Both the position numbers and the translations under genes were made by a program. Source: Miniimonas arenae (GTDB taxonomy: Bacteria; Actinomycetota; Actinomycetes; Actinomycetales; Beutenbergiaceae). Taken from it: a stretch of 47,586 bases of DNA. The notes beneath the pieces were generated by a model. The model was not told where the DNA came from, searched no databases, and saw only the letters and a list, made by a program, of their open reading frames with translations. Shown here piece after piece: positions 34,035-42,274 of the stretch (positions are counted from its first letter, which is position 1; each line of letters opens with the position of its first letter). Location: assembly GCF_006351005.1 (NCBI RefSeq), contig NZ_VENP01000026.1:1-47586 (forward strand), in the 5' to 3' direction.

Positions 34035-35369
34035 ATGAGCAACACCGACAGTGTGACCACGGCCGAGGTGGCCGCTGGCACGAGGGACCCGAAGCGCGCC
34101 GCGATGAGCGGCTGGATCGGGAGCGCGCTGGAGTACTACGACTTCGCGCTCTACTCGCAGGCAGCAGCGCTGGTCTTCCCGGCGATCTTCTTCCCGAGCG
34201 AGAACAAGACCGTCGGGATCATCGCCTCGCTGGCGACCTACGCCGTCGGGTACGTCGCCCGGCCCGTGGGCGCCGTCGTCCTCGGCGCGTGGGGAGACCG
34301 CAAGGGACGCAAGAACGTCCTCGTGTTCGCGATGCTCCTCATGGGCTTCTCGACCCTCGCCGTCGGCCTCCTGCCGACGTACGCGCAGGTCGGCATGCTC
34401 GCCCCGATCCTGCTGGTGCTGCTGCGCCTGATCCAGGGCTTCGCCGTCGCCGGCGAGCTCGGCGGTGCGAGCGCGATGATCGTGGAGCACTCCCCGGACG
34501 AGCGCCGCGGCTTCTTCGCGAGCTTCAGCCTCCAGGGCACGCAGGTCGGCTCGATCCTCGCCACCGGCGTCATGCTGCCCCTGTCGATCGTGCTGGACGA
34601 CGCGCACTTCGAGTCCTGGGGCTGGCGCGTGCCGTTCCTGCTGAGCGCCGTCGTGATCGTCGCCGGCTACCTCATCCGCCGCCGGGTGCAGGAGCCGCCC
34701 GCGTACCTCGCCCAGGCCGACGCCCCGAAGCGGCGCTTCCCGTTCGTCGAGCTGATGAAGACCCACCCGTGGGCCGTCGTGCGCTGCATCCTCATGACCT
34801 TCACGAACGTCATCGGCATGGCGACCCTGGTGTTCGGCGTCTCCTACGCCACGCAGGACGGGTACGACATCGGCTTCAGCAAGAGCGACCTGCTCTGGGT
34901 CACGCTGGTGGCCAACATCACCGCCGTCGTCACCATCCCGATCTTCGGGGCGCTCTCGGACAAGATCGGCCGCCGCGTCTTCATGCTCGTCGGTGGCATC
35001 GCCGGCGGTGCGCTCGCCGGGGTCTACCTCGCCGCGGTGGACGCGCGGAACCTGTTCCTCGTGTTCGTCATGGTCGTGATCGTCCAGGGCATCTTCTTCC
35101 AGATGTGGAACGCGACGTTCGCGACGTTCTTCCAGGAGCAGTTCCCGATGCGCATCCGCGTCACCGGCTTCGCCGTGTCGCAGAACATCGGCCTCATGCT
35201 CGCCTCGTTCTTCCCGGCGCTCTTCACGGCCATCGCGCCTCCCGGGTCGACCAACGTCCCGCTCACGATCGGCCTGGTCACGTTCGGCATCTGCGTCGTG
35301 GCGGCGGTCGCTACGCTGCTGACGCCGGAGACCAAGGGCAAGTCGCTCGCGGAGCTCGAGACCGCCTGA
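34035..35369 (+). CDS. MFS transporter, metabolite:H+ symporter (MHS/ShiA-like)
   Basis: A 444-residue membrane protein with about 12 hydrophobic segments. The MHS signatures are YYDFALYSQ at the first helix, GDRKGRKNVLVFAML in loop 2-3 and LRLIQGFAVAGELGGASAMIVEH. It lies in the rhamnose/rhamnogalacturonan block in front of GH105, and no ABC importer is present in that block. It may import rhamnose, a uronate or an unsaturated digalacturonate-type product; MHS members mostly carry organic acids, so an acidic sugar is attractive (inference). GGAAGAAG lies before the ATG. Confidence 0.88.
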   Translation: MSNTDSVTTAEVAAGTRDPKRAAMSGWIGSALEYYDFALYSQAAALVFPAIFFPSENKTVGIIASLATYAVGYVARPVGAVVLGAWGDRKGRKNVLVFAMLLMGFSTLAVGLLPTYAQVGMLAPILLVLLRLIQGFAVAGELGGASAMIVEHSPDERRGFFASFSLQGTQVGSILATGVMLPLSIVLDDAHFESWGWRVPFLLSAVVIVAGYLIRRRVQEPPAYLAQADAPKRRFPFVELMKTHPWAVVRCILMTFTNVIGMATLVFGVSYATQDGYDIGFSKSDLLWVTLVANITAVVTIPIFGALSDKIGRRVFMLVGGIAGGALAGVYLAAVDARNLFLVFVMVVIVQGIFFQMWNATFATFFQEQFPMRIRVTGFAVSQNIGLMLASFFPALFTAIAPPGSTNVPLTIGLVTFGICVVAAVATLLTPETKGKSLAELETA

Positions 35370-35372
35370 CAC

Positions 35373-35403
35373 CTGGGGGGCGGCGCCCGACGCCGCCCCC
35401 CAG
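35373..35403 (+). terminator. Terminator after the MFS gene
   Basis: CTGGGGGGCGGCG and CGCCGCCCCCCAG form a 13-bp perfect stem with a short loop, 4 nt after the MFS stop. Read-through into GH105 is possible, because no clear promoter was seen in the remaining 54 bp. Confidence 0.75.
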
Positions 35404-35457
35404 CCACACACGACGCCCCGACGCGGTGGCGCCCGAGGAGAGGACGTAGGACCGGAG

Positions 35458-36618
35458 ATGGAGCAGTGGAACCCGATGGTGCAGAAGGCGTGGCCGGTGA
35501 AGCACAGCGCGCTGCTGCGGGCGCCGGAGCGCGTCGCCACGCGGGACGAGATCGACGACCTCGTCCACCGGCTCACCGACAACCTCGTCCACATCACGGA
35601 CGAGACGGGGCAGTTCCTGCTCCGCCTCGACGACGGCCGCGTCATCGACACCAAGGGCTGGGCCGGGTGGGAGTGGACGCACGGCGTGGGGCTCTACGGC
35701 ATCTGGCAGTACTACGACCAGACGGGCGACGAGGCCACGCGCCAGATCATCGACGACTGGTTCACCGCACGGTTCGCCGAGGGCACCACGAAGAACGTCA
35801 ACACCATGGCGCCCTTCCTCACGCTCGCGTACCGCTACGAGGAGACCCGCGACCGCACGCTCCTGCCCTGGCTGGACGCCTGGGCCGAGTGGGCCATGCG
35901 GGACATGCCGCGCACGCCGCACGGCGGGATGCAGCACCTCACGCTCGCGGAGGAGAACCACCACCAGCTGTGGGACGACACCCTCATGATGACGGTGCTG
36001 CCGCTGACGAAGATCGGCCTGCTGCTGGACCGGCCGGCCTACGTGCAGGAGGCGACGTTCCAGTTCCTCACACACGTCGCCTATCTCATGGACCGCGAGA
36101 CCGGCCTGTGGTTCCACGGCTGGACCTTCGAGGGCAGGCACAACTTCGCCCGCGCGCGGTGGGCCCGGGGCAACTCCTGGCTCACCATGGTGATCCCGGA
36201 CTTCCTCGAGCTGCTCGACCTGCCCGAGGGCGACCCGGTGCGCCGCTTCCTGATCGAGGTGCTCCAGGCCCAGGTCGAAGCCCTCGCGGACCTGCAGGAC
36301 GACTCAGGTCTGTGGCACACGCTGCTGGACGACCCGGACTCCTACCTCGAGGCGTCGGCCACCGCGGGCTTCGCCTACGGGATCCTCAAGGGCGTGCGCA
36401 AGGGGTACCTCGACAAGCGGTTCGCCGCGGTCGGCGAGAAGGCGATCCGCGCGATCATCGCCAACGTGAGCGACGACGGCGAGCTCCAGCAGGTCTCCTT
36501 CGGCACCGGCATGGGGCCCAGCCTGGACTTCTACCACCAGATCCCGCTGACCTCGATGCCGTACGGGCAGGCCATGGCCATCCTGTGCCTCGCGGAGTAC
36601 CGCCGGACCTACTACTGA
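35458..36618 (+). CDS. GH105 unsaturated rhamnogalacturonyl/glucuronyl hydrolase
   Basis: A 386-residue intracellular (alpha/alpha)6-barrel enzyme. It hydrates the unsaturated uronic acid left by polysaccharide lyases and releases 5-keto-4-deoxyuronate. The family motif with catalytic Asp is LWDDTLMM (Asp173/174), and RWARGNSW and HGWTFEGRHNFA are conserved substrate-site segments of YteR-like enzymes. There is no signal peptide. The product is the precursor of the substrate of KduD, encoded next. The lyase that makes its substrate is not in the window. Confidence 0.92.
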   Translation: MEQWNPMVQKAWPVKHSALLRAPERVATRDEIDDLVHRLTDNLVHITDETGQFLLRLDDGRVIDTKGWAGWEWTHGVGLYGIWQYYDQTGDEATRQIIDDWFTARFAEGTTKNVNTMAPFLTLAYRYEETRDRTLLPWLDAWAEWAMRDMPRTPHGGMQHLTLAEENHHQLWDDTLMMTVLPLTKIGLLLDRPAYVQEATFQFLTHVAYLMDRETGLWFHGWTFEGRHNFARARWARGNSWLTMVIPDFLELLDLPEGDPVRRFLIEVLQAQVEALADLQDDSGLWHTLLDDPDSYLEASATAGFAYGILKGVRKGYLDKRFAAVGEKAIRAIIANVSDDGELQQVSFGTGMGPSLDFYHQIPLTSMPYGQAMAILCLAEYRRTYY

Positions 36619-36626
36619 TCGTTCGC

Positions 36627-36728
36627 CGTCGGGCGCCTCTGAGTGCCCGACGTCGACGCGCGCGACGAGACCGTGCGCGATGTGACCGACTGACCACTGA
36701 CCTACCGAAGGCCCGGGCGGCGCCCGGG
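36627..36728 (+). other. Two hairpins between GH105 and kduD
   Basis: CGTCGGGC/GCCCGACG (36,627-36,652) and CCCGGGCGGCGCCCGGG (36,712-36,728) could fold in the 132-bp gap. The first may be a weak terminator and the second lies just before the kduD ribosome site AAAGGA, where it could affect initiation. Confidence 0.4.
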
Positions 36729-36750
36729 TCCCCCTCTCGAAAGGATCCTC

Positions 36751-37515
36751 ATGATTCTCGACTCGTTCCGTCTGGATGGAAAGGTCGCTCTTGTCACGGG
36801 TTCGTCCCGTGGCCTGGGCCAGGGTGCGGCGGTTGCGCTCGCGGAGGCGGGTGCGGATGTCGCGCTGCTGGACCGTGCGCCGGCGACCGAGACCGCGGAG
36901 CAGATCGAGGCGCTCGGGCGTCGGGTGCACCTGATCGAGGCGGACCTGATCAAGGCGACTCCGGAGGAGCTGGACGCGGCGGTGCAGGAGGTCGTGGACT
37001 CTCTGGGGCGTATCGATGTGCTGGTGAACAACGCGGGCATCATCCGTCGGGCGCCGTTGCTGGAGCACCCGGCCTCGGACTGGGACGACGTGCTGGCGAT
37101 CAACCTGGACGCGGTGTTCCACCTGTCGCAGGCGGCGGCGCGGCGGTATGTGGCGCAGGGCGGTGGGAAGATCATCAACATCGCCTCGATGCTGTCGTTC
37201 CAGGGCGGGATCCTGGTGCCGGGGTATGCGGCGAGCAAGCACGCGGTCGCGGGGATCACGAAGTCGTTCGCGAACGAGCTGGCGGCGCACAACGTGAATG
37301 TGAATGCGATCGCGCCGGGGTACATGGCGACGGCGAACACGGCGCCGATCCGGTCGGACGAGGCGCGGGAGAAGTCGATCCTGGACCGTATTCCGGCGGC
37401 GCGGTGGGGGACGCCCGCGGACCTGCAGGGACCGTTCGTGTTCCTGGCCTCGCCCGCGTCGGACTACCTCAACGGTGCGATCATCCCCGTCGACGGCGGG
37501 TGGCTCGTACGCTGA
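36751..37515 (+). CDS. kduD: 2-deoxy-D-gluconate 3-dehydrogenase / DKII reductase
   Basis: A 254-residue classical SDR. The Rossmann motif TGSSRGLGQG is at residues 16-25, NNAG at 93-96, and the catalytic set is Ser146, Tyr159 and Lys163 (YAASK). It matches E. coli KduD closely, including GGKIINIASMLSFQGGI and INVNAIAPGYMAT-like segments. It reduces 3-deoxy-D-glycero-2,5-hexodiulosonate to KDG, the step two reactions after GH105. KduI is not in the window. Codon use differs from the neighbours: many GCG, CTG, CGT and GAT codons instead of GCC, CTC, CGC and GAC. Confidence 0.93.
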   Translation: MILDSFRLDGKVALVTGSSRGLGQGAAVALAEAGADVALLDRAPATETAEQIEALGRRVHLIEADLIKATPEELDAAVQEVVDSLGRIDVLVNNAGIIRRAPLLEHPASDWDDVLAINLDAVFHLSQAAARRYVAQGGGKIINIASMLSFQGGILVPGYAASKHAVAGITKSFANELAAHNVNVNAIAPGYMATANTAPIRSDEAREKSILDRIPAARWGTPADLQGPFVFLASPASDYLNGAIIPVDGGWLVR

Positions 37516-37553
37516 CGCGCGCTCGCGCCGCGCGCTGGTCGCGCGCTCTCGTT

Positions 37554-37585
37554 CCGGCCCCCGGCGCTTCGGCGCCGGGGGCCGG
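37554..37585 (+). terminator. Terminator after kduD
   Basis: A perfect 14-bp stem (CCGGCCCCCGGCGC and its complement) closed by a TTCG tetraloop lies 39 nt after the stop. It is a very stable hairpin. Confidence 0.85.
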
Positions 37586-37973
37586 CGCGCGTCCGCGGGC
37601 GGGGCTCGGCGTCGAGCGCTGGGACCGCCTCGCGCCGGCCTGACAGCGCTGTTACTCGCGCGGCCGCTTCGCGACCCGGGTTCCGCTTGGCGGACCCGCG
37701 CGATCCCGCCATTTCCGGCATGCCGGCTCCCCGGTGAAGCTCGGGCCTCGCTCGAGTGCACAGCCACAGCGCTGTGGCTCTGAACTACCGCGAACGACTC
37801 GTGCCTGCGCTGGTCCACGGCGCGCACGCCGCGCAGCGGTACGGCACATCGCGCCTCGAGACGGGGGATCCGGTCGGCGCGCCGCGGTGCTCGATCCCCG
37901 GTGCTGGAGCAGGGCCGGAACCATGAGAGCCGAGCTGTGGTCACGGACACGCACCCACGGGAGAGCGAACCGG
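37586..37973. other. Gene-free region with palindromes
   Basis: About 390 bp with no credible coding frame. It contains ACAGCGCTGT near 37,642, a GGGTTCCGC/GCGGACCC stem near 37,677-37,698 and the perfect 18-nt palindrome AGCCACAGCGCTGTGGCT (37,762-37,779). Codon-position bias typical of genes here is absent, so it may be decayed sequence. Confidence 0.55.
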
Positions 37974-38020
37974 TTGACCGGGACCAAGGTCCCGGATACG
38001 CTGATCCCTGAAACGATTCA
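37974..38020 (+). promoter_or_regulatory. Promoter and operator of the bifunctional aldolase/dehydrogenase gene
   Basis: TTGACC (37,974-37,979), 17 nt, TACGCT (37,997-38,002), then TGAAACGATTCA at 38,009-38,020 over the predicted start point. The box is identical to that of rhaI, so the genes share a regulator. Confidence 0.8.
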
Positions 38021-38039
38021 GAGACCAGGAGAGACACCG

Positions 38040-40094
38040 ATGTCCCAGTCCCCGGCCGCGGCCCTCGTCGCGCGCTCCAACCGCCTCGGGTCCGACCCCC
38101 GCGTCACCAACTACGCGGGCGGCAACACGTCCGCCAAGGGCTCCGCCACCGACCCCGTCACGGGTGAGGACGTCGAGCTGCTGTGGGTCAAGGGCTCCGG
38201 CGGCGACCTCGGCACGCTGACCGAGAAGAACCTCGCCGTGCTCCGCCTCGACCGACTCCGCGCGCTCCCGAACGTCTACCCGGGCGTGGACCGCGAGGAC
38301 GAGATGGTCGCCGCGTTCGACTACTGCCTGCACGGCAAGGGCGGCGCCGCGCCGTCGATCGACACCGCGATGCACGGCCTCGTCGACGCCGCGCACGTGG
38401 ACCACCTGCACCCCGACGCGGGCATCGCCGTCGCGACGTCCGCCGACGGCGAGCGCCTCACGAGCGAGATCTTCGGCGACCGCGTCGTGTGGGTGCCCTG
38501 GCGCCGCCCCGGCTTCCAGCTCGGCCTCGACATCGCCGCCATCAAGGAGGCCAACCCGCAGGCCATCGGCTGCATCCTCGGTGGCCACGGCATCACCGCC
38601 TGGGCCGAGGACTCGGAGGAGGCCGAGGCGCGCAGCCTCGACATCATCCGCACCGCCGAGGCGTACATCGAGCGCACGACGGCGGAGCTCGCCGCCCGCG
38701 GCGAGCACCCCTTCGGCGCGGTGCGCGCCGGGTTCGAGCCGCTCGAGGCCGCCGCCCGCCGCGAGCGCGCCGCCGCCCTCGCGCCGGTGATCCGCGGCAT
38801 CGCGTCCGCCGACAAGCCGCAGGTCGGCCACTTCACCGACTCCGACGTCGTGCTGGACTTCGTCTCGCGCGAGAAGCTGGCCCCCCTGGCCGAGCTCGGC
38901 ACCTCCTGCCCCGACCACTTCCTGCGCACGAAGGTCAAGCCCCTCGTGCTCGACCTGCCGACCGACGCGCCGCTCGAGGACGCCGTCGCTCGCCTGCACG
39001 AGCTGCACGAGGCCTACCGGGCCGACTACGCCGGCTACTACGAGCGCAACAAGGTCGACGACAGCCCCGCGATGCGCGGTGCCGACCCGGCGATCGTGCT
39101 CGTGCCCGGCGTCGGGATGTTCTCGTTCGGCAAGGACAAGCAGACCGCGCGCGTGGCGGGGGAGTTCTACGTCAACGCGATCAACGTGATGCGCGGTGCC
39201 GAGGCCATCTCGACCTACGCCCCGATCGACGAGAACGAGAAGTTCCGGATCGAGTACTGGGCGCTGGAGGAGGCCAAGCTCCAGCGGATGCCGAAGCCGA
39301 AGGCGCTCGCCACGCGCGTCGCGGTGGTGACGGGTGCGGCGTCGGGCATCGGCAAGGCGATCGCCGAGCGGCTCGCGGCCGACGGCGCCTGCGTCGTCAT
39401 CGCCGACCTCGACGAGGCCAAGGCGCAGGCGGCCGCGGCCGAGATCGGCGGCCCCGACGTCGCTGTCGGCGTCGCGGCGGACGTCACGTCCGAGGAGGCC
39501 GTGGCCGAGCTCGTCAAGGCCACGGTGCTCGCGTTCGGCGGCGTCGACCTCGTCGTGAACAACGCCGGGCTGTCGATCTCCAAGCCGCTCCTGGAGACCA
39601 CGACGAAGGACTGGGACCTCCAGCACGACGTCATGGCCCGCGGCTCTTTCCTCGTGGCCCGCGAGGCGGCGCGCGCGATGATCGCGCAGAACCTCGGCGG
39701 CGACATCGTCTACATCGCCTCGAAGAACTCCCTGTTCGCGGGCCCGAACAACATCGCCTACTCGGCCACGAAGGCCGACCAGGCGCACCAGGTCCGTCTG
39801 CTGGCCGCCGAGCTCGGCGAGCACGGGATCCGCGTCAACGGGATCAACCCCGACGGCGTGGTCCGCGGCTCGGGCATCTTCGCCGGCGGCTGGGGCGCCA
39901 AGCGCGCGGCCGTCTACGGCGTGCCCGAGGAGGAGCTGGGCCAGTACTAAGCGCAGCGCACGCTGCTGAAGAAGGAGGTGCTGCCCGAGCACGTCGCCGC
40001 CGCGGTGGCCGCGCTCACCGGTCCGGACCTCGTCCAGACCACGGGCCTGCACATCCCGGTCGACTCCGGCGTCGCGGCGGCGTTCCTGCGCTGA
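38040..40094 (+). pseudogene. Bifunctional rhamnulose-1-P aldolase/L-lactaldehyde dehydrogenase interrupted by an ochre codon
   Basis: The full frame has 684 codons. Residues 1-about 420 are a RhaE-type class II aldolase domain (VTNYAGGNTSAKG, HVDHLHPDAGIAV). From about 422 an SDR domain has TGAASGIGKA, NNAG and Tyr574/Lys578 (YSATK). Codon 637 is TAA (39,948-39,950) and the frame goes on without a shift as AQRTLLKKEVLPEHVAAAV to the TGA at 40,092, including the expected SDR tail HIPVDSG. Family members have Tyr-Tyr before AQRTLL, so TAC to TAA is likely. The truncated 636-residue product keeps the aldolase domain but loses 48 residues of the dehydrogenase. A ribosome site (CCAGGAGAG) precedes the ATG. 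Confidence 0.88.
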
Positions 40095-40117
40095 CCCGCC
40101 CTGACGCACGCGTCCCC

Positions 40118-40153
40118 GACGGCGAGGCACGGATCGATCCGTGCCTCGCCGTC
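40118..40153. terminator. Perfect 36-nt palindromic terminator
   Basis: GACGGCGAGGCACGGATC and its exact complement form an 18-bp palindrome 24 nt after the end of the aldolase/dehydrogenase frame. It stands between convergent genes and can serve both. Confidence 0.75.
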
Positions 40154-40171
40154 GTGCATCCCGCCAGCCCG

Positions 40172-40281
40172 TTCGCGAGAGGAAGTCGGTCCTTTCGCGA
40201 GAGGATGTCGGTCCTTTCGCGAGAGGATGTCGGTCCTTTCGCGAGAGGAAGTCCGTCCTTTCGCGAGAGGATCTTCGACGC
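40172..40281. repeat. 22-bp tandem repeat, five units
   Basis: Units TTCGCGAGAGGAWGTCSGTC plus CT begin at 40,172, 40,194, 40,216, 40,238 and 40,260; the last is degenerate after GAGAGGAT. Every unit has the palindrome TCGCGA. The array lies in the convergent gap between the aldolase/dehydrogenase gene and the ArsR-like gene, 19 bp past the terminator palindrome. Its spacing (two helical turns) would place bound proteins on one face. Confidence 0.9.
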
Positions 40282-40299
40282 GGCGAGCCGCTCGAGACG

Positions 40300-40875
40300 T
40301 CAGGCGGGCGGGCCGGCCGGGTTGCGGTCCGGGTGCAGCACCGTGACGAGGGACCAGGCGTCGCCGTCGGGGTCCGGGCCGCGCTCCTTGAACTCCTGGA
40401 TCAGTCCGTAGAGGCGCTGGTCCAGCTCCGCCTTGTGCGCGGCGTTGAGCCGCAGTCCCATCCAGGTCGTCGCGACCTCGTCCGGGTCCACGCCCGCCAG
40501 CTGCTGGCGCATCGTCTCGAGCAGCACGATCGACATCCCCGGCACGCGCGAGTGCCACGAGCGACCCGTCGCCTTGTAGGGGATCTCCTTCGCCCCGCGC
40601 CGACCCGTCCGGGGCTCCTGCGGCGCGAGCATGTCGACGTCGACGAGCGTGCGCACGTGGTGCAGCACCGTGCCAGGGTTGAGGTCGAGCAGCTCGGCGA
40701 GTTCCTTGTTCGTGCGCGCGTCGAACGCGCACAGGCGCAGGATCCGCATTCGCAGGGGCGAGCTGAGCGCGCGGGCGACGGCCTCGGCGGCGGGGGCGTC
40801 GTCGTCGGCGGGGTCCGGGCGCTCCCCCCGGTGTCCGGTATCCGGCTGCTCGTCCGTCGCGCGCTCGTCCGCCAT
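40300..40875 (-). CDS. ArsR-like winged-helix transcriptional regulator
   Basis: A 191-residue protein with an acidic N-terminal tail and a winged HTH at about residues 32-90 (ALSSPLRMRILRL, NKELAELLDLNPGTVLHHVRTL), followed by a helical region without metal-site cysteines. This type of HTH_20 regulator commonly represses a neighbouring efflux gene. It is divergent from the MFS gene, and two GATTGA-based dyads lie in the 67-bp gap. The effector is unknown. Confidence 0.88.
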   Translation of the reverse strand: MADERATDEQPDTGHRGERPDPADDDAPAAEAVARALSSPLRMRILRLCAFDARTNKELAELLDLNPGTVLHHVRTLVDVDMLAPQEPRTGRRGAKEIPYKATGRSWHSRVPGMSIVLLETMRQQLAGVDPDEVATTWMGLRLNAAHKAELDQRLYGLIQEFKERGPDPDGDAWSLVTVLHPDRNPAGPPA

Positions 40876-40903
40876 CTCGCGAGCCTACCGACGCACCGGC
40901 AGT

Positions 40904-40954
40904 GATTGACAGAACTCAATCGCCCTCCCGATACTGATTGACATGACCCAATCA
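40904..40954. promoter_or_regulatory. Two operators over the divergent ArsR/MFS promoter
   Basis: GATTGA-CAGAAC-TCAATC (40,904-40,921) and TGATTG-N8-CAATCA (40,935-40,954) are two dyads with shared ATTGA half-sites. For the MFS gene TTGACA (40,906-40,911), 18 nt and GATACT (40,930-40,935) form a promoter whose start point would fall on the ATG at 40,943, so the mRNA is probably leaderless. The second dyad covers the start codon. Confidence 0.7.
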
Positions 40955-42274
40955 CTCGCGGCTGGGGAGCATCGCTCCCTGTGGCGGGACGCCAACTTCC
41001 GTACGTTCTGGGGCGGCCAGGCGCTGAGCCAGCTCGGCGCGGAGGTGACCGGACTCGCGCTGCCGGTGCTCGCCGTCGTGCTCCTGCACGCGAGCGAGCT
41101 CGAGGTGGGGGTCCTCAACGCGGCGTCGGTGGCGGCGTTCCTGGTCGTCGGGCTGCCGGCGGGTGCGTGGATCGACCGGATGCGCAAGCGCCGGGTGATG
41201 ATCGTGGCCGACGCCGTGCGCGCCGTCGTGCTCCTGGCGATCCCCGCGCTGTGGCTGGGCGGGCACCTCACGGTCTGGCACCTCGTCGCAGTCGCGCTGG
41301 TCATCGGCGTGGCGACGGTGTTCTTCGACGTCTCCTACCAGAGCGTGATCCCCGCGCTCGTGGACCGCGACGCGATCCCCGAGGCGAACGGCAAGCTGGA
41401 GTCCACGCAGCAGCTCGCGGCGCTCGCGGGGCCGAGCCTCGGCGGCTGGCTCGTCGGTGCCGTGTCCGCACCGATCGCGGTGCTCACGACGGCGGCCACG
41501 TACGTCGCGTCGTTCGTGGCCCTCCTGCGCACGCGCGACCACGAGGTCGTGCGGCCCGCGCACGAGCGCGAGCCGCTGCGCACCGAGATCGCGGAGGGGC
41601 TGCACTGGGTGCTCGGCCACCCGCTGCTGCGCCGGATCGTCGGCACGACGGCCGTGTCCAACCTCTGCTCGACGATCGTCGTGACGCTCGCGCCGATCCT
41701 CGTGCTGCGCACCCTGGGTCTGTCGCCGGCGACGTGGGGGCTGGTGTTCTCCCTCGGCGGCGTCGGTGGGCTCGCCGGCGCCGCGCTGACGCCCCGGTTC
41801 GTCCGAGCCGTCGGGGAGGGCCGGGCGATCCCGCTCTCGGCGATCGCGTTCAGCGTGGTCGGGCTCGCGTTCCCGCTGGTCACGCTGGTACCGACGGGCT
41901 GGGTGGTGCCCGTGCTCGCGGCGCAGGGGATGCTCGCCAGCGCCGCGATCCTCGTCTACAACGTCACGCAGGTCTCGTTCCGCCAGCGCATCACGCCGGC
42001 CCGGCTGCTCGGCCGGATGAACGCCTCGATCCGGTTCTGCGTGTGGGGCACGATGCCGATCGCCGCGCTGCTCGCGGGCGTGCTGGGGGAGTGGCTCGGG
42101 GTGGTGCCGACGGTGTGGCTCGGCGCGGTCGCGGGCGTGCCGGCCTGCCTGTTCGTGGTGGCGGGGCCGTTCTGGCGGATGCGGGCGCTGCCCGTGGCCG
42201 AGGAGGACGAGTACGCGGTTGAGGACGCCGTGAACGCCGTCGACACCGACCACGTCAGTCGGCCGCAGGCCTGA
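40943..42274 (+). CDS. MFS exporter (MFS_3/EntS-like)
   Basis: A 443-residue protein with about 12 hydrophobic segments. The N-terminus FRTFWGGQALSQLGAEVTG, loop DRMRKRRVMIVADA and the middle repeat PSLGGWLVGAVSAP are typical of the EntS/TetV-like drug or siderophore efflux group. The adjacent repressor suggests export of a toxic compound or secondary metabolite. It does not look linked to the sugar pathways around it. Its end overlaps the small minus-strand ORF at 42,255 by 20 nt. Confidence 0.9.
   Translation: MTQSLAAGEHRSLWRDANFRTFWGGQALSQLGAEVTGLALPVLAVVLLHASELEVGVLNAASVAAFLVVGLPAGAWIDRMRKRRVMIVADAVRAVVLLAIPALWLGGHLTVWHLVAVALVIGVATVFFDVSYQSVIPALVDRDAIPEANGKLESTQQLAALAGPSLGGWLVGAVSAPIAVLTTAATYVASFVALLRTRDHEVVRPAHEREPLRTEIAEGLHWVLGHPLLRRIVGTTAVSNLCSTIVVTLAPILVLRTLGLSPATWGLVFSLGGVGGLAGAALTPRFVRAVGEGRAIPLSAIAFSVVGLAFPLVTLVPTGWVVPVLAAQGMLASAAILVYNVTQVSFRQRITPARLLGRMNASIRFCVWGTMPIAALLAGVLGEWLGVVPTVWLGAVAGVPACLFVVAGPFWRMRALPVAEEDEYAVEDAVNAVDTDHVSRPQA

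Noticed and set aside
40172-40281. Replication iterons or CRISPR from the 22-bp repeats
   Set aside because: No replication gene, AT-rich unwinding region or spacers are present; the flanks are ordinary chromosomal genes.
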